DNA of 64,000 nt from Sulfurovum sp. NBC37-1 (GCF_000010345.1 NC_009663.1:1426001-1490000); one strand, 5' to 3'; numbered from the stretch's first letter, positions 43,943 to 53,873 are shown. Notes: generated from the letters alone by a model not told the origin. A program made the numbers and translations.

Positions 43943-44707
43943 TTAAAAGTCCTCATCGTCATCGCTAAAGAAAGCATCTACTTCAGCTTGTTCTTTTGCC
44001 TTTTTAATGGCATCGCGTTCCGCCTTCATAGCATCTAATTCCTCCTGACTCATCATAAGAGTCTTCATCTTTTTGACAAAGATCGTTTTATCCGGCAACT
44101 TTGTAAAATAGGCGAAGATTCCGTATCCCATAACCAGTATGGTAAAAACAAGGATGATCTTCTGTGCCAGGGAAAAACGTTGTATAGGCTCTTTGATCTG
44201 CATTTCACAGACACCGCCCGGACAGTATTTGGGGTCATTCTTTTTAACCCATTCGAAGATCTTGCATCCCAAACAGATGGAAAATGCCGCTTCGAAAAAG
44301 AGAAGCGCCATACAGATAAGACAGACCAGGACTTTCAACGGATTTGGCTGCAAATCGATGACCAGATAGTAGAACATCGGCCATGCCAGGATAAACCCAA
44401 GTGACCAGGCAAAACGTTTCTGTACCGCACCAACATACTCGGGTTTCTGATTCTGCACAAAAAATCGCCCCAGCATCAGACTCGGAGCATAACGCGGCTG
44501 AACGACCCTCATGGTAAAATCGATCGCAAAAAATGTCACAAAATATTGGGAAAAGACAGGCGTACCTAGCATCACACCGTTCATCAACCCCAAAAAAGCA
44601 CCGACGAACAGAATGGCTGCCGCAGCACGCGCTTCTCTTTCATTGAGGACACGCACTTCGTAACCGGGTACCTTTTCACCGTATAGAAAAAATTCTTTCC
44701 AATTCAT
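43943..44707 (-). CDS. DUF4395 membrane protein
   Basis: The 254-residue protein has four or five membrane segments and the DUF4395 pattern VLNEREARAAAAILFVGAFLG with QPRYAPSLMLGRFFV. A Cys-rich loop (FSICLGCKIFEWVKKNDPKYCPGGVCEM) suggests metal or disulfide chemistry. A charged C-terminal tail (FFSDDDEDF) ends it. It is 9 bp after the RND transporter gene, so cotranscription is likely. Function of the family is unknown. Confidence 0.8.
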   Translation of the reverse strand: MNWKEFFLYGEKVPGYEVRVLNEREARAAAAILFVGAFLGLMNGVMLGTPVFSQYFVTFFAIDFTMRVVQPRYAPSLMLGRFFVQNQKPEYVGAVQKRFAWSLGFILAWPMFYYLVIDLQPNPLKVLVCLICMALLFFEAAFSICLGCKIFEWVKKNDPKYCPGGVCEMQIKEPIQRFSLAQKIILVFTILVMGYGIFAYFTKLPDKTIFVKKMKTLMMSQEELDAMKAERDAIKKAKEQAEVDAFFSDDDEDF

Positions 44708-44716
44708 TATATATCT

Positions 44717-47700
44717 TTATGATTCGATAAGCTCTTCCACTTTTTCAAGCGGATTCGTTTTTTTATTGCCACTATCAAATATGTACGCATACATCGGTAC
44801 ATATACCAGTGTCAGTAGCGTACCGACGAGCAGACCGCCGATGGCAACATCCGCCAGAGGAGAAAGACGCTCCAGTCCGACCGCCTGTTCCAGAGCGATA
44901 GGGATCATACCGGCAATGGTACCGAACGCCGTCATCATGACCGGTCGGAAACGCACCCGTACCGCTTCTTGAGCACTTTCGAATGGACTCTCGCCTTTTT
45001 CCCTGTAGTCCTGATAAAAATCTATGAGCAGGACGGCATTCTTGATGATGATACCAAAGAGCAGCAGTATCCCAAGCAAACTTGGCATACAGCTTGGTTT
45101 ATCGAATAGCAGCATCCCCCACGCCGCACCAATAAGCGAGAGCGGTAGTACAAGAATCATAATAAATGCAAGTCTGACCGATCGGTAGATCGCGATCAAC
45201 GTCATGAGCAGAATGATCACACCCAGTCCGATGGCTTTGAGCATACGCTTGAAGCTGTCGTTTATCTGGGCGATATCCCCTGTCTGGTCGATCTGAATAT
45301 CACTGATATTGGCATTTTTGAGTGCCGCTATCGTATCGTCAGTCAGATGCGTGACCGGACGTTTCGCACGGTAACCGTTGACATCGACACTGTAGAGCAT
45401 TTTGTCACGCTCTATTTTGGCAAAGGTCAAGTGGCGTTTCAGCGTCGCGATCTGGCTGAGCGGTATCTCTCCATTAGGTGTCGTGATCGGCAGCAGCCTG
45501 AGCGTCTCGATATTCTGCGAGAACTTTCCTTTCAGATAGAGCCGGACAACCTGCGTGTTCATCGACTGGAAGTTCGCATTGAGCCCGACAACCTGTCCCT
45601 TGATAGGCAGCTGCATAGCGATCTGGTACGGTGTAATGCCGTAGCTGAGCGCTTTGTTCTCATCGATGTCAAGTTCAACTTCCATGAAATCCTTGTCCCA
45701 GCTGGTACTGATGGAAGTCAGTCCTTTGACATCTTCAATGGCTTTGGAAACCTCATGTGACGCATTCGGAAGTCCGTCAACATAAGGGGAACTCAGCCGT
45801 ACATCGACCGTCGCTTTAATGGACGAAAGTGCCGTCGCACCGAAATCGAATACATCATTACGTTTAAGCCCGTCTATATGGGAGAGCTTTTCACGAATGA
45901 CATCTTCAAGTTCCCACATACTCTGTTTTCTTTCAAAACGGTTCACTGCATTGATGGTAATGGTTGCTTCGGCAGGCAGGTTACCCGACCCCAGGCTGAG
46001 AACACCCGGTTCCGTTCCGAACGCGACTGAACTCATTTTGATCCATTTCTGTTTATCAAGCCAGTTCAGGAACGGCTGTGTCTTTCGCTCGGCACTCTCT
46101 ACTGTATCATTGGAACTGAAAGCGATCTGTGCTTTGATGATACCGGTATCCATTGGCGGCATCGCATCCTTACCGATGGTCGGCATAATGTTCTTCATAC
46201 TCATAAGCAGGATCATGATAACACCAATAGTAAGCATCATACGTCTGAAGAACCAGAATTTACCGTTTGAAAAACGGATGATCCCGACATAAGGCCCGAC
46301 CAGACGCCCGATGGTATTTTGGTAGAACCATTCAAAACCGTTCTCGATCTTCGTTTTGCCCACACCGTTTTTGTAAAGCCACTTTGAAAGTAACGGAATG
46401 AAGGTAATGGAAAGGAACCAGCTCACCAGCAGCGCAATGATCAGTGTTTCGATAAGAGGCTTGAATATCTTCTCAGGAAATCCGCCGATGAACATCAGCG
46501 GGAAGAGGATGGCAATGGTCGCAACGGTACCGGCAAAGACCGGACTGAGTACCTCTTTGGTCCCCTTAACAATGGCCTCTTCAAGATTCTCATGCCCCTC
46601 TGTCAGGTGCCGTTCGACATTCTCAAGCACCACGACCGCATCGTCGGTCAGCATTCCCAGTGCCAGGATAATCGCCGTGTAGATGACGATGTTCAGCTCG
46701 CCGCCCGTCAGCCAGATGATGGCCATGGTTGAGAAGAACACCATCGGAATGGAGAGACCCGCTGCCACAATAGCACGGAAATTCCCGAGAAAGATCATAA
46801 TGACAAGCAGTGTATAGATGATAGCATCACGCAGCGCTTCAAGCATATTGTCGTTCGCCTGTTCGATCAGGTCACGCTGTGTATCGGAGATCTGAAAACG
46901 GATATTGGGGTATTTCACTTCAAGATCTTTCATTTCAGCCCGTGCTGCTTTGGAAACATCCAGTACAGAGCCGCCGGGTGCACGCTGAACAGCCAGGGCA
47001 ACGGCATCTTTACCGTTGCCGATGTAGCCGCTGGTACGTTTCTGATAGCTCCATGAAACCTTCGCGATATCTCCCAAACGTACATTGGGCATGATCTGGA
47101 GCTGTTTCAGACGTTGGATGTTATCCTTTTCACCATAAAAAGTCACTGTATAAAAATCGTTCTTCCCTTTGATGAAACCGATGGGCATATCGCGGTTAAG
47201 CGTACCAATAGCTTTGGCAATGGTCTCGAAGTTCACATGGTACTTCTTCGCCTTGAAGGGGTCGACCTCGATGTTGATCGCGCTCTCATAGCCACCGAAT
47301 ACCTCTACATTACCAATGGTTTTATTGCTGAGCAGTGCCGGTTTGATAAAGCTGTCTGCTATCTTACGGATATCTGCAAGCGTAACCGAATCATTCTTCG
47401 GACTCATGGCAATGACATCAACAGGCAGGGTGAAATCTCCTGCCGTATAAATGGCAGGGTTCGTACCCTTGGGCAGTTTGGCCTTGACGATGCTCAGTGC
47501 GTTGGCCACGTCGACTGCTGCGGCATTAAGCCCTTTTTTGTAACCAAACTCTGCTTTGACAATAGAGTAGTTCGCCACATTTACGGAACTGACATCGGTC
47601 ACAAGCCCCAAACGGGAGATCTCCTGTTCAATAGGCTTGGAAACTGTCGAAGCCGCTACCTGTGCCGTTGCACCGGGCACGTTTGTAATGACGATGACCT

Positions 47701-47824
47701 GCGGCGGGTTCGCATCGGGGAAAAGGTTCTTGGGCAATGTTACCAGCGCGATGATCCCCATGATGAAAAAGGCGGCGATCACCGAATAGAGCAGATAAGG
47801 CCGTTTATAGAAAAACTCGAACAT
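44717..47824 (-). CDS. RND-family efflux transporter
   Basis: The 1035-residue inner-membrane pump has 12 expected membrane segments and two large periplasmic loops. Signature parts are VVIVTNVPGATAQVAASTVSKPIEQEI (N-terminal), ALGMLTDDAVVVLENVERHL with the DD proton-relay pair in the fourth segment, and FGTIAGMIPIALEQAVGLERLSPLA near the end. It resembles HAE1/AcrB and CzcA-like pumps; the DD form favours organic or drug-type cargo over heavy metals. It works with the adaptor and TolC-like genes upstream in a TetR-controlled operon. Confidence 0.93.
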   Translation of the reverse strand: MFEFFYKRPYLLYSVIAAFFIMGIIALVTLPKNLFPDANPPQVIVITNVPGATAQVAASTVSKPIEQEISRLGLVTDVSSVNVANYSIVKAEFGYKKGLNAAAVDVANALSIVKAKLPKGTNPAIYTAGDFTLPVDVIAMSPKNDSVTLADIRKIADSFIKPALLSNKTIGNVEVFGGYESAINIEVDPFKAKKYHVNFETIAKAIGTLNRDMPIGFIKGKNDFYTVTFYGEKDNIQRLKQLQIMPNVRLGDIAKVSWSYQKRTSGYIGNGKDAVALAVQRAPGGSVLDVSKAARAEMKDLEVKYPNIRFQISDTQRDLIEQANDNMLEALRDAIIYTLLVIMIFLGNFRAIVAAGLSIPMVFFSTMAIIWLTGGELNIVIYTAIILALGMLTDDAVVVLENVERHLTEGHENLEEAIVKGTKEVLSPVFAGTVATIAILFPLMFIGGFPEKIFKPLIETLIIALLVSWFLSITFIPLLSKWLYKNGVGKTKIENGFEWFYQNTIGRLVGPYVGIIRFSNGKFWFFRRMMLTIGVIMILLMSMKNIMPTIGKDAMPPMDTGIIKAQIAFSSNDTVESAERKTQPFLNWLDKQKWIKMSSVAFGTEPGVLSLGSGNLPAEATITINAVNRFERKQSMWELEDVIREKLSHIDGLKRNDVFDFGATALSSIKATVDVRLSSPYVDGLPNASHEVSKAIEDVKGLTSISTSWDKDFMEVELDIDENKALSYGITPYQIAMQLPIKGQVVGLNANFQSMNTQVVRLYLKGKFSQNIETLRLLPITTPNGEIPLSQIATLKRHLTFAKIERDKMLYSVDVNGYRAKRPVTHLTDDTIAALKNANISDIQIDQTGDIAQINDSFKRMLKAIGLGVIILLMTLIAIYRSVRLAFIMILVLPLSLIGAAWGMLLFDKPSCMPSLLGILLLFGIIIKNAVLLIDFYQDYREKGESPFESAQEAVRVRFRPVMMTAFGTIAGMIPIALEQAVGLERLSPLADVAIGGLLVGTLLTLVYVPMYAYIFDSGNKKTNPLEKVEELIES

Positions 47825-47827
47825 CCG

Positions 47828-48838
47828 CTACTCCTTTACTTTGAGCGCATATCCGCTGGTCAGTTTCAGGAGTATGTCCGGTTTGGCCACGACGATCTTT
47901 TTGCCTGTGATATCATCCGAGACGATCACTCCCTGCTCTGCACTCTGAACAATATGCACCTCTTTTGCAGTGGCACGATTCTTGTCAACAAGAAGTACAT
48001 AGCTTTTCCCTTCGCGGTTAAGAATGGCATCGAAAGGAAGTTCGATCCCTTTACCCTCGAAGATCACGACGTTGACCTCTACACGTTCACCGGAGCTGAG
48101 CCCTTTGCTGTCGCTGATATAGGCTTTGTACTCTTTCAGTCCGCGGAGCGTACTTCCCAGACCGTGCAAAGTATACTCTTTACCGTTGAACAGAACAGAT
48201 TTTGGACTGATATCCTGCGGTGTACGCACCAGTAGACTGAAACCAGTCTCCGCACTGATCTGTACCAGCGGTTTCCCCGGCATAGTCACATCCCCGACAG
48301 CAGCCATTGTCTTGGCAACAATGCCGTCTATAGGAGCAGTGATGGTCGCATAGCTCAGCTGGTTCTCTGCCGATTTAAGTTTGGCTTTGATCGACGCGAT
48401 CTGGGACTGCTCTTTCTGCAGCTGCTCGATGGAAGCACCTTTGACCCGGTAAAGCGCCTTGGTACGTTTATGACTTTTGAGCAGATTGTCAAGTGAGATC
48501 TTCAGTGCATTGATGTTCGCAGTAAGATCCGTTGTATCGAGTGTGGCAACGATCTCCCCCTTTTTCACTTCACTGCCGCTCTTGACGATCTGTTCGACAC
48601 GCGATGCGATACGCGAGGAGAGTGTGACATCCGTCTCATTGAGTGTCTCTGCAAGATACGGCAGTGTCAGTTTAACCTGTGCAACCTTGGGTATCATGGC
48701 CTTTGCAACGATCGGATAAATCTTTGCAGGAGGAGTGGATGCTTCTTTTGCACGTTTATCATGGATCAATTTTGCACCCAATACTGCCAATGCAATAATC
48801 ACAACCAAAAACAATAATATTTTTAACACTTTTTTCAT
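47828..48838 (-). CDS. RND periplasmic adaptor (membrane fusion protein)
   Basis: The 336-residue protein has an N-terminal anchor (KILLFLVVIIALAVLGAKL), a lipoyl domain (SRVEQIVKSGSEVKKGEIVATL), a coiled-coil hairpin near 110-155, then YATITAPIDGIVAKTMAAVGDVTMPG. The beta-barrel part (FSLLVRTPQDISPKSVLF...) closes the domain set. It connects the RND pump with the TolC-like channel. It overlaps the TolC-like gene by four bases and lies 3 bp from the RND gene. Confidence 0.92.
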   Translation of the reverse strand: MKKVLKILLFLVVIIALAVLGAKLIHDKRAKEASTPPAKIYPIVAKAMIPKVAQVKLTLPYLAETLNETDVTLSSRIASRVEQIVKSGSEVKKGEIVATLDTTDLTANINALKISLDNLLKSHKRTKALYRVKGASIEQLQKEQSQIASIKAKLKSAENQLSYATITAPIDGIVAKTMAAVGDVTMPGKPLVQISAETGFSLLVRTPQDISPKSVLFNGKEYTLHGLGSTLRGLKEYKAYISDSKGLSSGERVEVNVVIFEGKGIELPFDAILNREGKSYVLLVDKNRATAKEVHIVQSAEQGVIVSDDITGKKIVVAKPDILLKLTSGYALKVKE

Positions 48839-50112
48839 TTTACAATCCTTCTTAAATCATTTCCGTAAATTACCGCAAGCTGCGCTGTATCCTGCCATTC
48901 CTTGGCTTCCGCCTTGTAGAGTGCCGCTTTGGCATCCGCAAGGGCATCTTCATAGCGTAGATACTCTTCCTGCGTTATCGTCCCGTTTGAAAATGAGACT
49001 TTGGCGATCTTCAGCAGCCGTTTCTGTTCGGCAACACTTTTTCTTGCCAACACTACAGACTTTTTCAACAGCCGGATCTCATGTTCCAGCTGTTTCGCCT
49101 GTACCGTGAGTGCATGTTCTGTCTGGTCCAAGGTCGTCTTCTCTTTGAGGTAGTCCACTTTTGCCTGCTGTGATGCCGTTCCTTTGGAGGAATCAAAAAG
49201 CGGCATAGAAAGATACAGACCGGCTGTTCCGAAATTCTCATGCAGTGATTTACCGTTATTGTAGGCATCTGCCTGAGAAAGCGTATAGTTTCCTTTGGTT
49301 ACAATACTGGGAATGTAGGCTTCATCAGCTGCTTTCATTCCCTTTTTGCCAGCTTCCACTTTGCTGCGAAGCGGTCTGAGCGCAAAGATCTCACCCCTGT
49401 TTACCGATGCCTTGGCACGCATGGGGACACTCTGTTTCAAGTGGATCCCTGTCAGTGTTTCGATCTTTGAGCTCAGAAGGTTGATACTCTGGTCAATATT
49501 GTTCATGGCAATATCAAGTTCGTTGATGTGGCTGTTGAGAACGAAAATAGCACTTTGGGGTGCCCGCCCCTCTTTGACTTTCACTCTAATGGTGACCTGT
49601 GTCTGCAGGATGGAACGTTTTTTTGCCTTTAACGCATTTTTCAGTGCTTCAAGGTAACGCAATTGCGCCACAGAACCGACCACCACGGCTTCTCTCTGTA
49701 TGAGATTGAGTTTCTTCTTTTCTTTAGCCGCCAGATTGAGCAGTTCGGCTTTCTCTTTGAGCGTATAGATGGACTTGACGAACAGAGGCCAGGTAAAATT
49801 AACTCCCTCACGCATGATCTGCTTACTGAAAGGCTGTGGTATGCTCTGGTCTTTCACCATTCCTATCATCGTATTTGGCGGTACCGGCAACATACTGTTG
49901 GGAGAATTGGATATTTCATATCCCGCATACAGACCGACTGTCGGCATCAGCTTGTCACTTAACGCCTGTTTGCCCAATGCACTCTTTTCCACATCCAGCA
50001 TATCGAGTCTGTGTTCTGGCCGTTTCTCAAGTGAATTGAGTAGCGAGGTGATGGATGTAGCCTGAAGCTGCAATGTTGCAGCCAGACCAACCAGCCATAG
50101 TTTATGTTTCAT
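48835..50112 (-). CDS. TolC-family outer-membrane channel
   Basis: The 425-residue protein has a signal peptide (KHKLWLVGLAATLQLQATS). OEP repeats include LRYLEALKNALKAKKRSILQTQVTIRVKVKEGRAP and the matching C-terminal LLKIAKVSFSNGTITQEEYLRYEDALADAKAALYKAE. It forms the exit duct for the RND pump. The gene overlaps tetR by four bases, so repressor and pump are expressed together. Confidence 0.92.
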   Translation of the reverse strand: MKHKLWLVGLAATLQLQATSITSLLNSLEKRPEHRLDMLDVEKSALGKQALSDKLMPTVGLYAGYEISNSPNSMLPVPPNTMIGMVKDQSIPQPFSKQIMREGVNFTWPLFVKSIYTLKEKAELLNLAAKEKKKLNLIQREAVVVGSVAQLRYLEALKNALKAKKRSILQTQVTIRVKVKEGRAPQSAIFVLNSHINELDIAMNNIDQSINLLSSKIETLTGIHLKQSVPMRAKASVNRGEIFALRPLRSKVEAGKKGMKAADEAYIPSIVTKGNYTLSQADAYNNGKSLHENFGTAGLYLSMPLFDSSKGTASQQAKVDYLKEKTTLDQTEHALTVQAKQLEHEIRLLKKSVVLARKSVAEQKRLLKIAKVSFSNGTITQEEYLRYEDALADAKAALYKAEAKEWQDTAQLAVIYGNDLRRIVK

Positions 50113-50765
50113 AGTAAATCTCCTTGTTTTGTTGCATCCAGCATACGGAATATTTTTTCCACCACATAGTCGGTAATCTCATCAATATCACAGGAAGCGC
50201 AGGTATCCACATCTATATCCTCAAGTTGTGACGCTTTGATACGCAGTGGTTTGGTCGTTACCATCAAATTAAGCGTACCGAGAACCATAAAGTAAAGTAT
50301 CATCGGTATGGCATTGGTAAAGCAACCCTTCTCCTCACCGCGTTTGAGAATATCACTGAAGAGCGCAAAAAGCTGACGCATGGATGCAAAGAGCATCTCT
50401 GGTACAATCGCACCGCTGTCACTGAGCTCTTTGAGCAGCAAAGATGGCATATAGGGATGCTCGCAGGCAAATTTCGCGTAAGTACGGATGAACCCTTCAA
50501 GTTCGTCCTTTGGCCTGCTGTGCTGCTTGTTCTCGTCAATGATCGTTTGCTGTATCTCGACGAGCACTTCACGCATAACTGCTTCGTAAAGCCCTTTTTT
50601 GTTCTTGAAGTAGTAAAAGACCATCGCCTTGTTCAGTCCACAGCGTTCCGCCAGTTCATCCATAGAAGCCGATCCATAGCCTTTTTGGGAAAAAAGTTCT
50701 ATAGCATGGGTAATGATGAGCTGTTTGGAAGCTTCCGCATCACGTTTTTGTATTTTTTTAGACAT
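50109..50765 (-). CDS. TetR-family repressor of the efflux operon
   Basis: The 218-residue protein has an N-terminal HTH: IITHAIELFSQKGYGSASMDELAERCGLNKAMVFYYFKNKKGLYEAVM. The ligand domain (about 65-215) includes a Cys pair in DVDTCASCDID, possibly redox- or metal-sensing. It heads the operon, with AGGA five bases before its ATG. It should repress its own operon from the palindrome at 50775-50800, and the same sequence occurs before the BI-1/YccA gene at 28812. Confidence 0.92.
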   Translation of the reverse strand: MSKKIQKRDAEASKQLIITHAIELFSQKGYGSASMDELAERCGLNKAMVFYYFKNKKGLYEAVMREVLVEIQQTIIDENKQHSRPKDELEGFIRTYAKFACEHPYMPSLLLKELSDSGAIVPEMLFASMRQLFALFSDILKRGEEKGCFTNAIPMILYFMVLGTLNLMVTTKPLRIKASQLEDIDVDTCASCDIDEITDYVVEKIFRMLDATKQGDLL

Positions 50766-50774
50766 AAGTATCCT

Positions 50775-50801
50775 AATTAATTAACTGGTTAGTTAATTAT
50801 A
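50775..50801. promoter_or_regulatory. TetR operator and -10 box of the efflux operon
   Basis: The palindromic core ttaattaactggttagttaa spans about 50777-50796. On the minus strand TATAAT lies at 50796-50801, immediately upstream. The 26-bp region at 50775-50800 matches that at 28867-28892 at 23 positions. The -35 (near 50819-50824) is poor. Confidence 0.8.
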
Positions 50802-50852
50802 GAGCAAAATACTTTAAATGAAAATTAAATATATGGCTGACATAGGGAAAAG

Positions 50853-50969
50853 ATGAATATAATAACAAAAGTTATAGCCGTTTTCCTGCTATTCATTCTT
50901 CCTGTATACATCAAAGCGAAAAGTGAAGAGTCCAAGACCGGGACAATCGGAACAATCGATACAAAATAG
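50853..50969 (+). CDS. 38-residue putative secreted peptide
   Basis: The reading frame encodes MNIITKVIAVFLLFILPVYI followed by KAKSEESKTGTIGTIDTK. The first 22 residues form a signal peptide or membrane helix, and the tail is small and polar. GGGAAAAG precedes the ATG. It lies between tetR (divergent) and the DUF302-like gene, 54 bp upstream of the latter on the same strand. It may be a real small gene or chance; coding quality cannot be tested here. Confidence 0.4.
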   Translation: MNIITKVIAVFLLFILPVYIKAKSEESKTGTIGTIDTK

Positions 50970-51023
50970 TAAAAATAAGTTTGTTGCAGTAGAATACTTA
51001 TATATTAATTTAAAGGGATAACA

Positions 51024-51959
51024 ATGAAAAAGATTTCAATCGTTTTTGCAGGCTTGTTTTTAATCATGGGAGTGAGTTTCGCAAGTACGGCGAACAACCA
51101 GATATTCAGCGTCGACAATGCAAATGGCAAAATCAATGCCAAAAGCGTAGAAAAAGCATTCAATGAAAACGGTATGCATGTAGATGTGAACAATGACATG
51201 AATTCGATTTTTAAAAAAAGATATAAAAAAGTTCACCATAAATCATACAATCTGGCAATATTTCGCAACAATAAATCAGTCGCAAAACTGATCAAAAAAT
51301 ATCCAAGCATCGGATTGATCACGCCACTCTCTATGTCGATCTATTCTGATGACGAAAAAAACACGATCAATATTTCCACGCTCTCATTGAAGGGGATGGC
51401 CAGAATCACTAAGATACCCAAGACAGATCCAGACCTGGTCGCCTATGCAAAACTTCTTGATGCCGCTCTTCACAAAGCACTGCCAAACGGCAGTTACCTC
51501 AAAAAAAGCGACAGTGCAAAATCTTCAGATAAAGCGTTAACAACTGATTTTACAACAGAATTTGAACTTGAGGATGGTATGACATATACAGATGCAAAAG
51601 AGTCATTTGAAGAGGAGTTCGAAGGCGAGATAGGTCCGGTAGGTTTCCTGGTACCCAAAAAGTATGATCTCCAGAAAGAAGTGCTGAAAGGAAAAGGCGA
51701 CTATGATTTCTACGATACCTATTCTATCATCCGATTCAATGTTATATTCCCTGTCTCTAAAAACCACCCGGATGCAGGCTCCTATGCACCTTTTTCATTG
51801 GCTATCTACAAAAAGAAGAGTGAGGGTACGGTACACATAAGCTATCCTTCCATTGATAACTGGATCGATGATCTTGGTATTACTGACAAAGACGCTATTA
51901 CGGAAGTTAAAAAAACACAGAAGATGCTTTCAGAGATACTTACGGAGCTAACGGAATAG
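51024..51959 (+). CDS. Secreted protein with two DUF302-like regions
   Basis: The 311-residue protein has a signal peptide (KKISIVFAGLFLIMGVSFAS). Residues about 35-125 show the DUF302 pattern: KSVEKAFNENGMHVDVN, KSYNLAIFRNNKSVAKLI, and IGLITPLSMSIYSDDEKN. A second, weaker copy spans about 190-290 (SIIRFNVIFPVSKNHPD, YAPFSLAIYKKKSEGTVHI). The family's role is unknown; secreted members are often linked to redox or metal stress. It follows the small secreted ORF. Confidence 0.65.
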   Translation: MKKISIVFAGLFLIMGVSFASTANNQIFSVDNANGKINAKSVEKAFNENGMHVDVNNDMNSIFKKRYKKVHHKSYNLAIFRNNKSVAKLIKKYPSIGLITPLSMSIYSDDEKNTINISTLSLKGMARITKIPKTDPDLVAYAKLLDAALHKALPNGSYLKKSDSAKSSDKALTTDFTTEFELEDGMTYTDAKESFEEEFEGEIGPVGFLVPKKYDLQKEVLKGKGDYDFYDTYSIIRFNVIFPVSKNHPDAGSYAPFSLAIYKKKSEGTVHISYPSIDNWIDDLGITDKDAITEVKKTQKMLSEILTELTE

Positions 51960-52000
51960 GTTTAACTGATCCGGAGAGGTGGCCACAACACTTTCTTTTC

Positions 52001-52108
52001 TTGTTCCCATGCTGAGCGTGGGAATATATACTTGAGATTGCCAATAGAATTGGCGTTGTATTATTTATGTTGGAGTATGCATTTCCACGTACAACGCGGG
52101 AACGACAA
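52001..52108. repeat. Palindromic repeat element (REP/MITE-like)
   Basis: Left arm TTGTTCCCATGCTGAGCGTG (52001-52020) and right arm tttccacgtacaacgcggga (52082-52101) with flanks are imperfect inverted repeats; outer ends read TTGTTCCC and GGGAACGACAA. An inner hairpin GCCAAT-aga-ATTGGC lies near 52040-52054. It sits between convergent genes and has no coding capacity. It resembles GTTCCCACGC-type repetitive palindromes that are moved by Y1 transposases. Confidence 0.6.
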
Positions 52109-52159
52109 AACTGTACGAAAACAGAGAGTAGCCTTCTCTCCCCGAGAAGGAAAGAATCT

Positions 52160-53749
52160 TTAGAGCTGCGGGCCTGCTGAAGCGAAGTTAAACTCCCCGC
52201 CATTCCCGTCATAGCGGTGGAAGTTCTTCTGGAACATACCGGCAAGTTTTGCCAGCATTGCATCGTATTCTACTTTGTCTTCCCAGGTATTTCTCGGGTT
52301 AAGTACTTCCGTATCGACACCTTCAAGCGTTTTGGGGATAGCAAGGTTAAATGTATCCAGGGTATCAAATTCGGTATTCAGGATGTCACCACTCAGAATA
52401 CCGTTGATACAGGCTCTTGTATTTTTGATACTCATTCGTTTACCTGTACCGTATGGACCGCCTGTCCAGCCTGTATTGACAAGGTAGACATTCACACCAT
52501 GCTCATCGATCTTCTCTCCAAGCAGCTTAGCATAAACTGTCGGATGCAGTGGAAGGAATGCTTCACCGAAACAGGCAGAGAAAGTAGCGACCGGCTCTGT
52601 GATCCCTCTTTCAGTTCCTGCTACTTTTGCGGTGTATCCGCTCAGGAAGTAGTACATTGCCTGCTCTTTCGTCAGTTTTGAAACAGGAGGCAGTACACCG
52701 AATGCATCTGCAGAGAGGAAGATGATATTTTTCGGATGGCCTGCCTGAAGGTTATCTTTGTGATTTACTATGTGCTCTATAGGGTAGGAAACACGTGTGT
52801 TCTCCGTTTTTGAATCGTCCGAGTAGTCCACATTACCCGTTGAATCAGCCACGACATTCTCAAGCAGTGCATCCTTGATAATAGCACCATGGATCTCAGG
52901 TTCACTCTTGGGGTCAAGGTTGATCACTTTGGCATAACATCCGCCTTCAAAGTTGAAGACACCGTTGTCATCCCAGCCATGTTCATCATCACCGATCAGT
53001 GCACGGTTGGGGTCAGTTGAAAGTGTGGTCTTACCCGTACCGGAAAGTCCGAAGAAAAGGCAGACGTCATTGTCTTTTCCAACATTGGCAGAACAGTGCA
53101 TAGAGAGTTTGCCCTCAAGAGGCAGCCAGTAGTTCATCATCGAGAAAATACCCTTCTTCATCTCACCGCCGTACCATGTTCCTCCGATGATGGAGATATT
53201 GTCTTCTATGTTGAACACAACATATACATCCGAGTTGAGACCGTGTTCTTTGTAGTTTTCATCCACCGCTTTGCATGCGTTATACACTGTAAAGTCAGGT
53301 TCAAATGTTTCCAGTTCTTCTTCTGTAGGACGGATGAACATGTTTTTGACAAAGTGTGCCTGCCATGCCACTTCGGTAATGAAGCGGATAGACCTTCTGC
53401 TTGTCGGACTTGCACCGGCATAGACATCGGTAATATAGATATTCTTGCCTGAGAGTTGATCCAAGGTGATATCCAGGAGTTCGTCATAGATCTCTTTTTT
53501 GATAGGCCTGTTCACATCACCCCAGGCAATGTTCTTGTTTGAAGGCTCCTGGTCGACGAAGTATTTGTCTTTAGGACTTCTTCCCGTAAAGATTCCCGTA
53601 TCACACATAGCTGTACCCGTGGTAGAGATCTTGCACTCTCCCTGGTTTATTTCATGCGCTTGCAACTCGTCATAACTCAAATTATAATAGACCTCTCCGA
53701 TGTTTTTCAATCCGAGTTTGTCAAGTCCGTTGGGCGTTCTGGTACTCAT
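52160..53749 (-). CDS. pckA: Phosphoenolpyruvate carboxykinase (ATP)
   Basis: The 529-residue cytoplasmic enzyme interconverts oxaloacetate plus ATP with PEP, CO2 and ADP. It has [18 protein letters not shown] (Walker A), [11 protein letters not shown] (metal site) and the substrate region [12 protein letters not shown] with [15 protein letters not shown]. Length is normal. It lies downstream of oadGAB on the same strand but past a strong terminator, so it is probably its own unit. Together with OadGAB it links PEP, oxaloacetate and pyruvate. Confidence 0.96.
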   Translation of the reverse strand: MSTRTPNGLDKLGLKNIGEVYYNLSYDELQAHEINQGECKISTTGTAMCDTGIFTGRSPKDKYFVDQEPSNKNIAWGDVNRPIKKEIYDELLDITLDQLSGKNIYITDVYAGASPTSRRSIRFITEVAWQAHFVKNMFIRPTEEELETFEPDFTVYNACKAVDENYKEHGLNSDVYVVFNIEDNISIIGGTWYGGEMKKGIFSMMNYWLPLEGKLSMHCSANVGKDNDVCLFFGLSGTGKTTLSTDPNRALIGDDEHGWDDNGVFNFEGGCYAKVINLDPKSEPEIHGAIIKDALLENVVADSTGNVDYSDDSKTENTRVSYPIEHIVNHKDNLQAGHPKNIIFLSADAFGVLPPVSKLTKEQAMYYFLSGYTAKVAGTERGITEPVATFSACFGEAFLPLHPTVYAKLLGEKIDEHGVNVYLVNTGWTGGPYGTGKRMSIKNTRACINGILSGDILNTEFDTLDTFNLAIPKTLEGVDTEVLNPRNTWEDKVEYDAMLAKLAGMFQKNFHRYDGNGGEFNFASAGPQL

Positions 53750-53808
53750 AGTATCCTCTTTGTATGGTTTTGTAAGGCAACATGGACATAGTCCACTGCA
53801 TGTCTCAA

Positions 53809-53873
53809 ATAAAAACTTTTTCTAAAGTTTTTATCAGAAACAGCTGACCGGAACGCTTTGGTAAGCGTTCCGG
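53809..53873 (-). terminator. Terminator between oadB and pckA
   Basis: CCGGAACGCT (53848-53857) pairs with AGCGTTCCGG (53864-53873) around 6 bases. A second stem ATAAAAACTTT/AAAGTTTTTAT (53809-53819, 53824-53834) follows in the leftward direction. The first is G+C-rich and closely follows the oadB stop at 53884. Confidence 0.75.
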
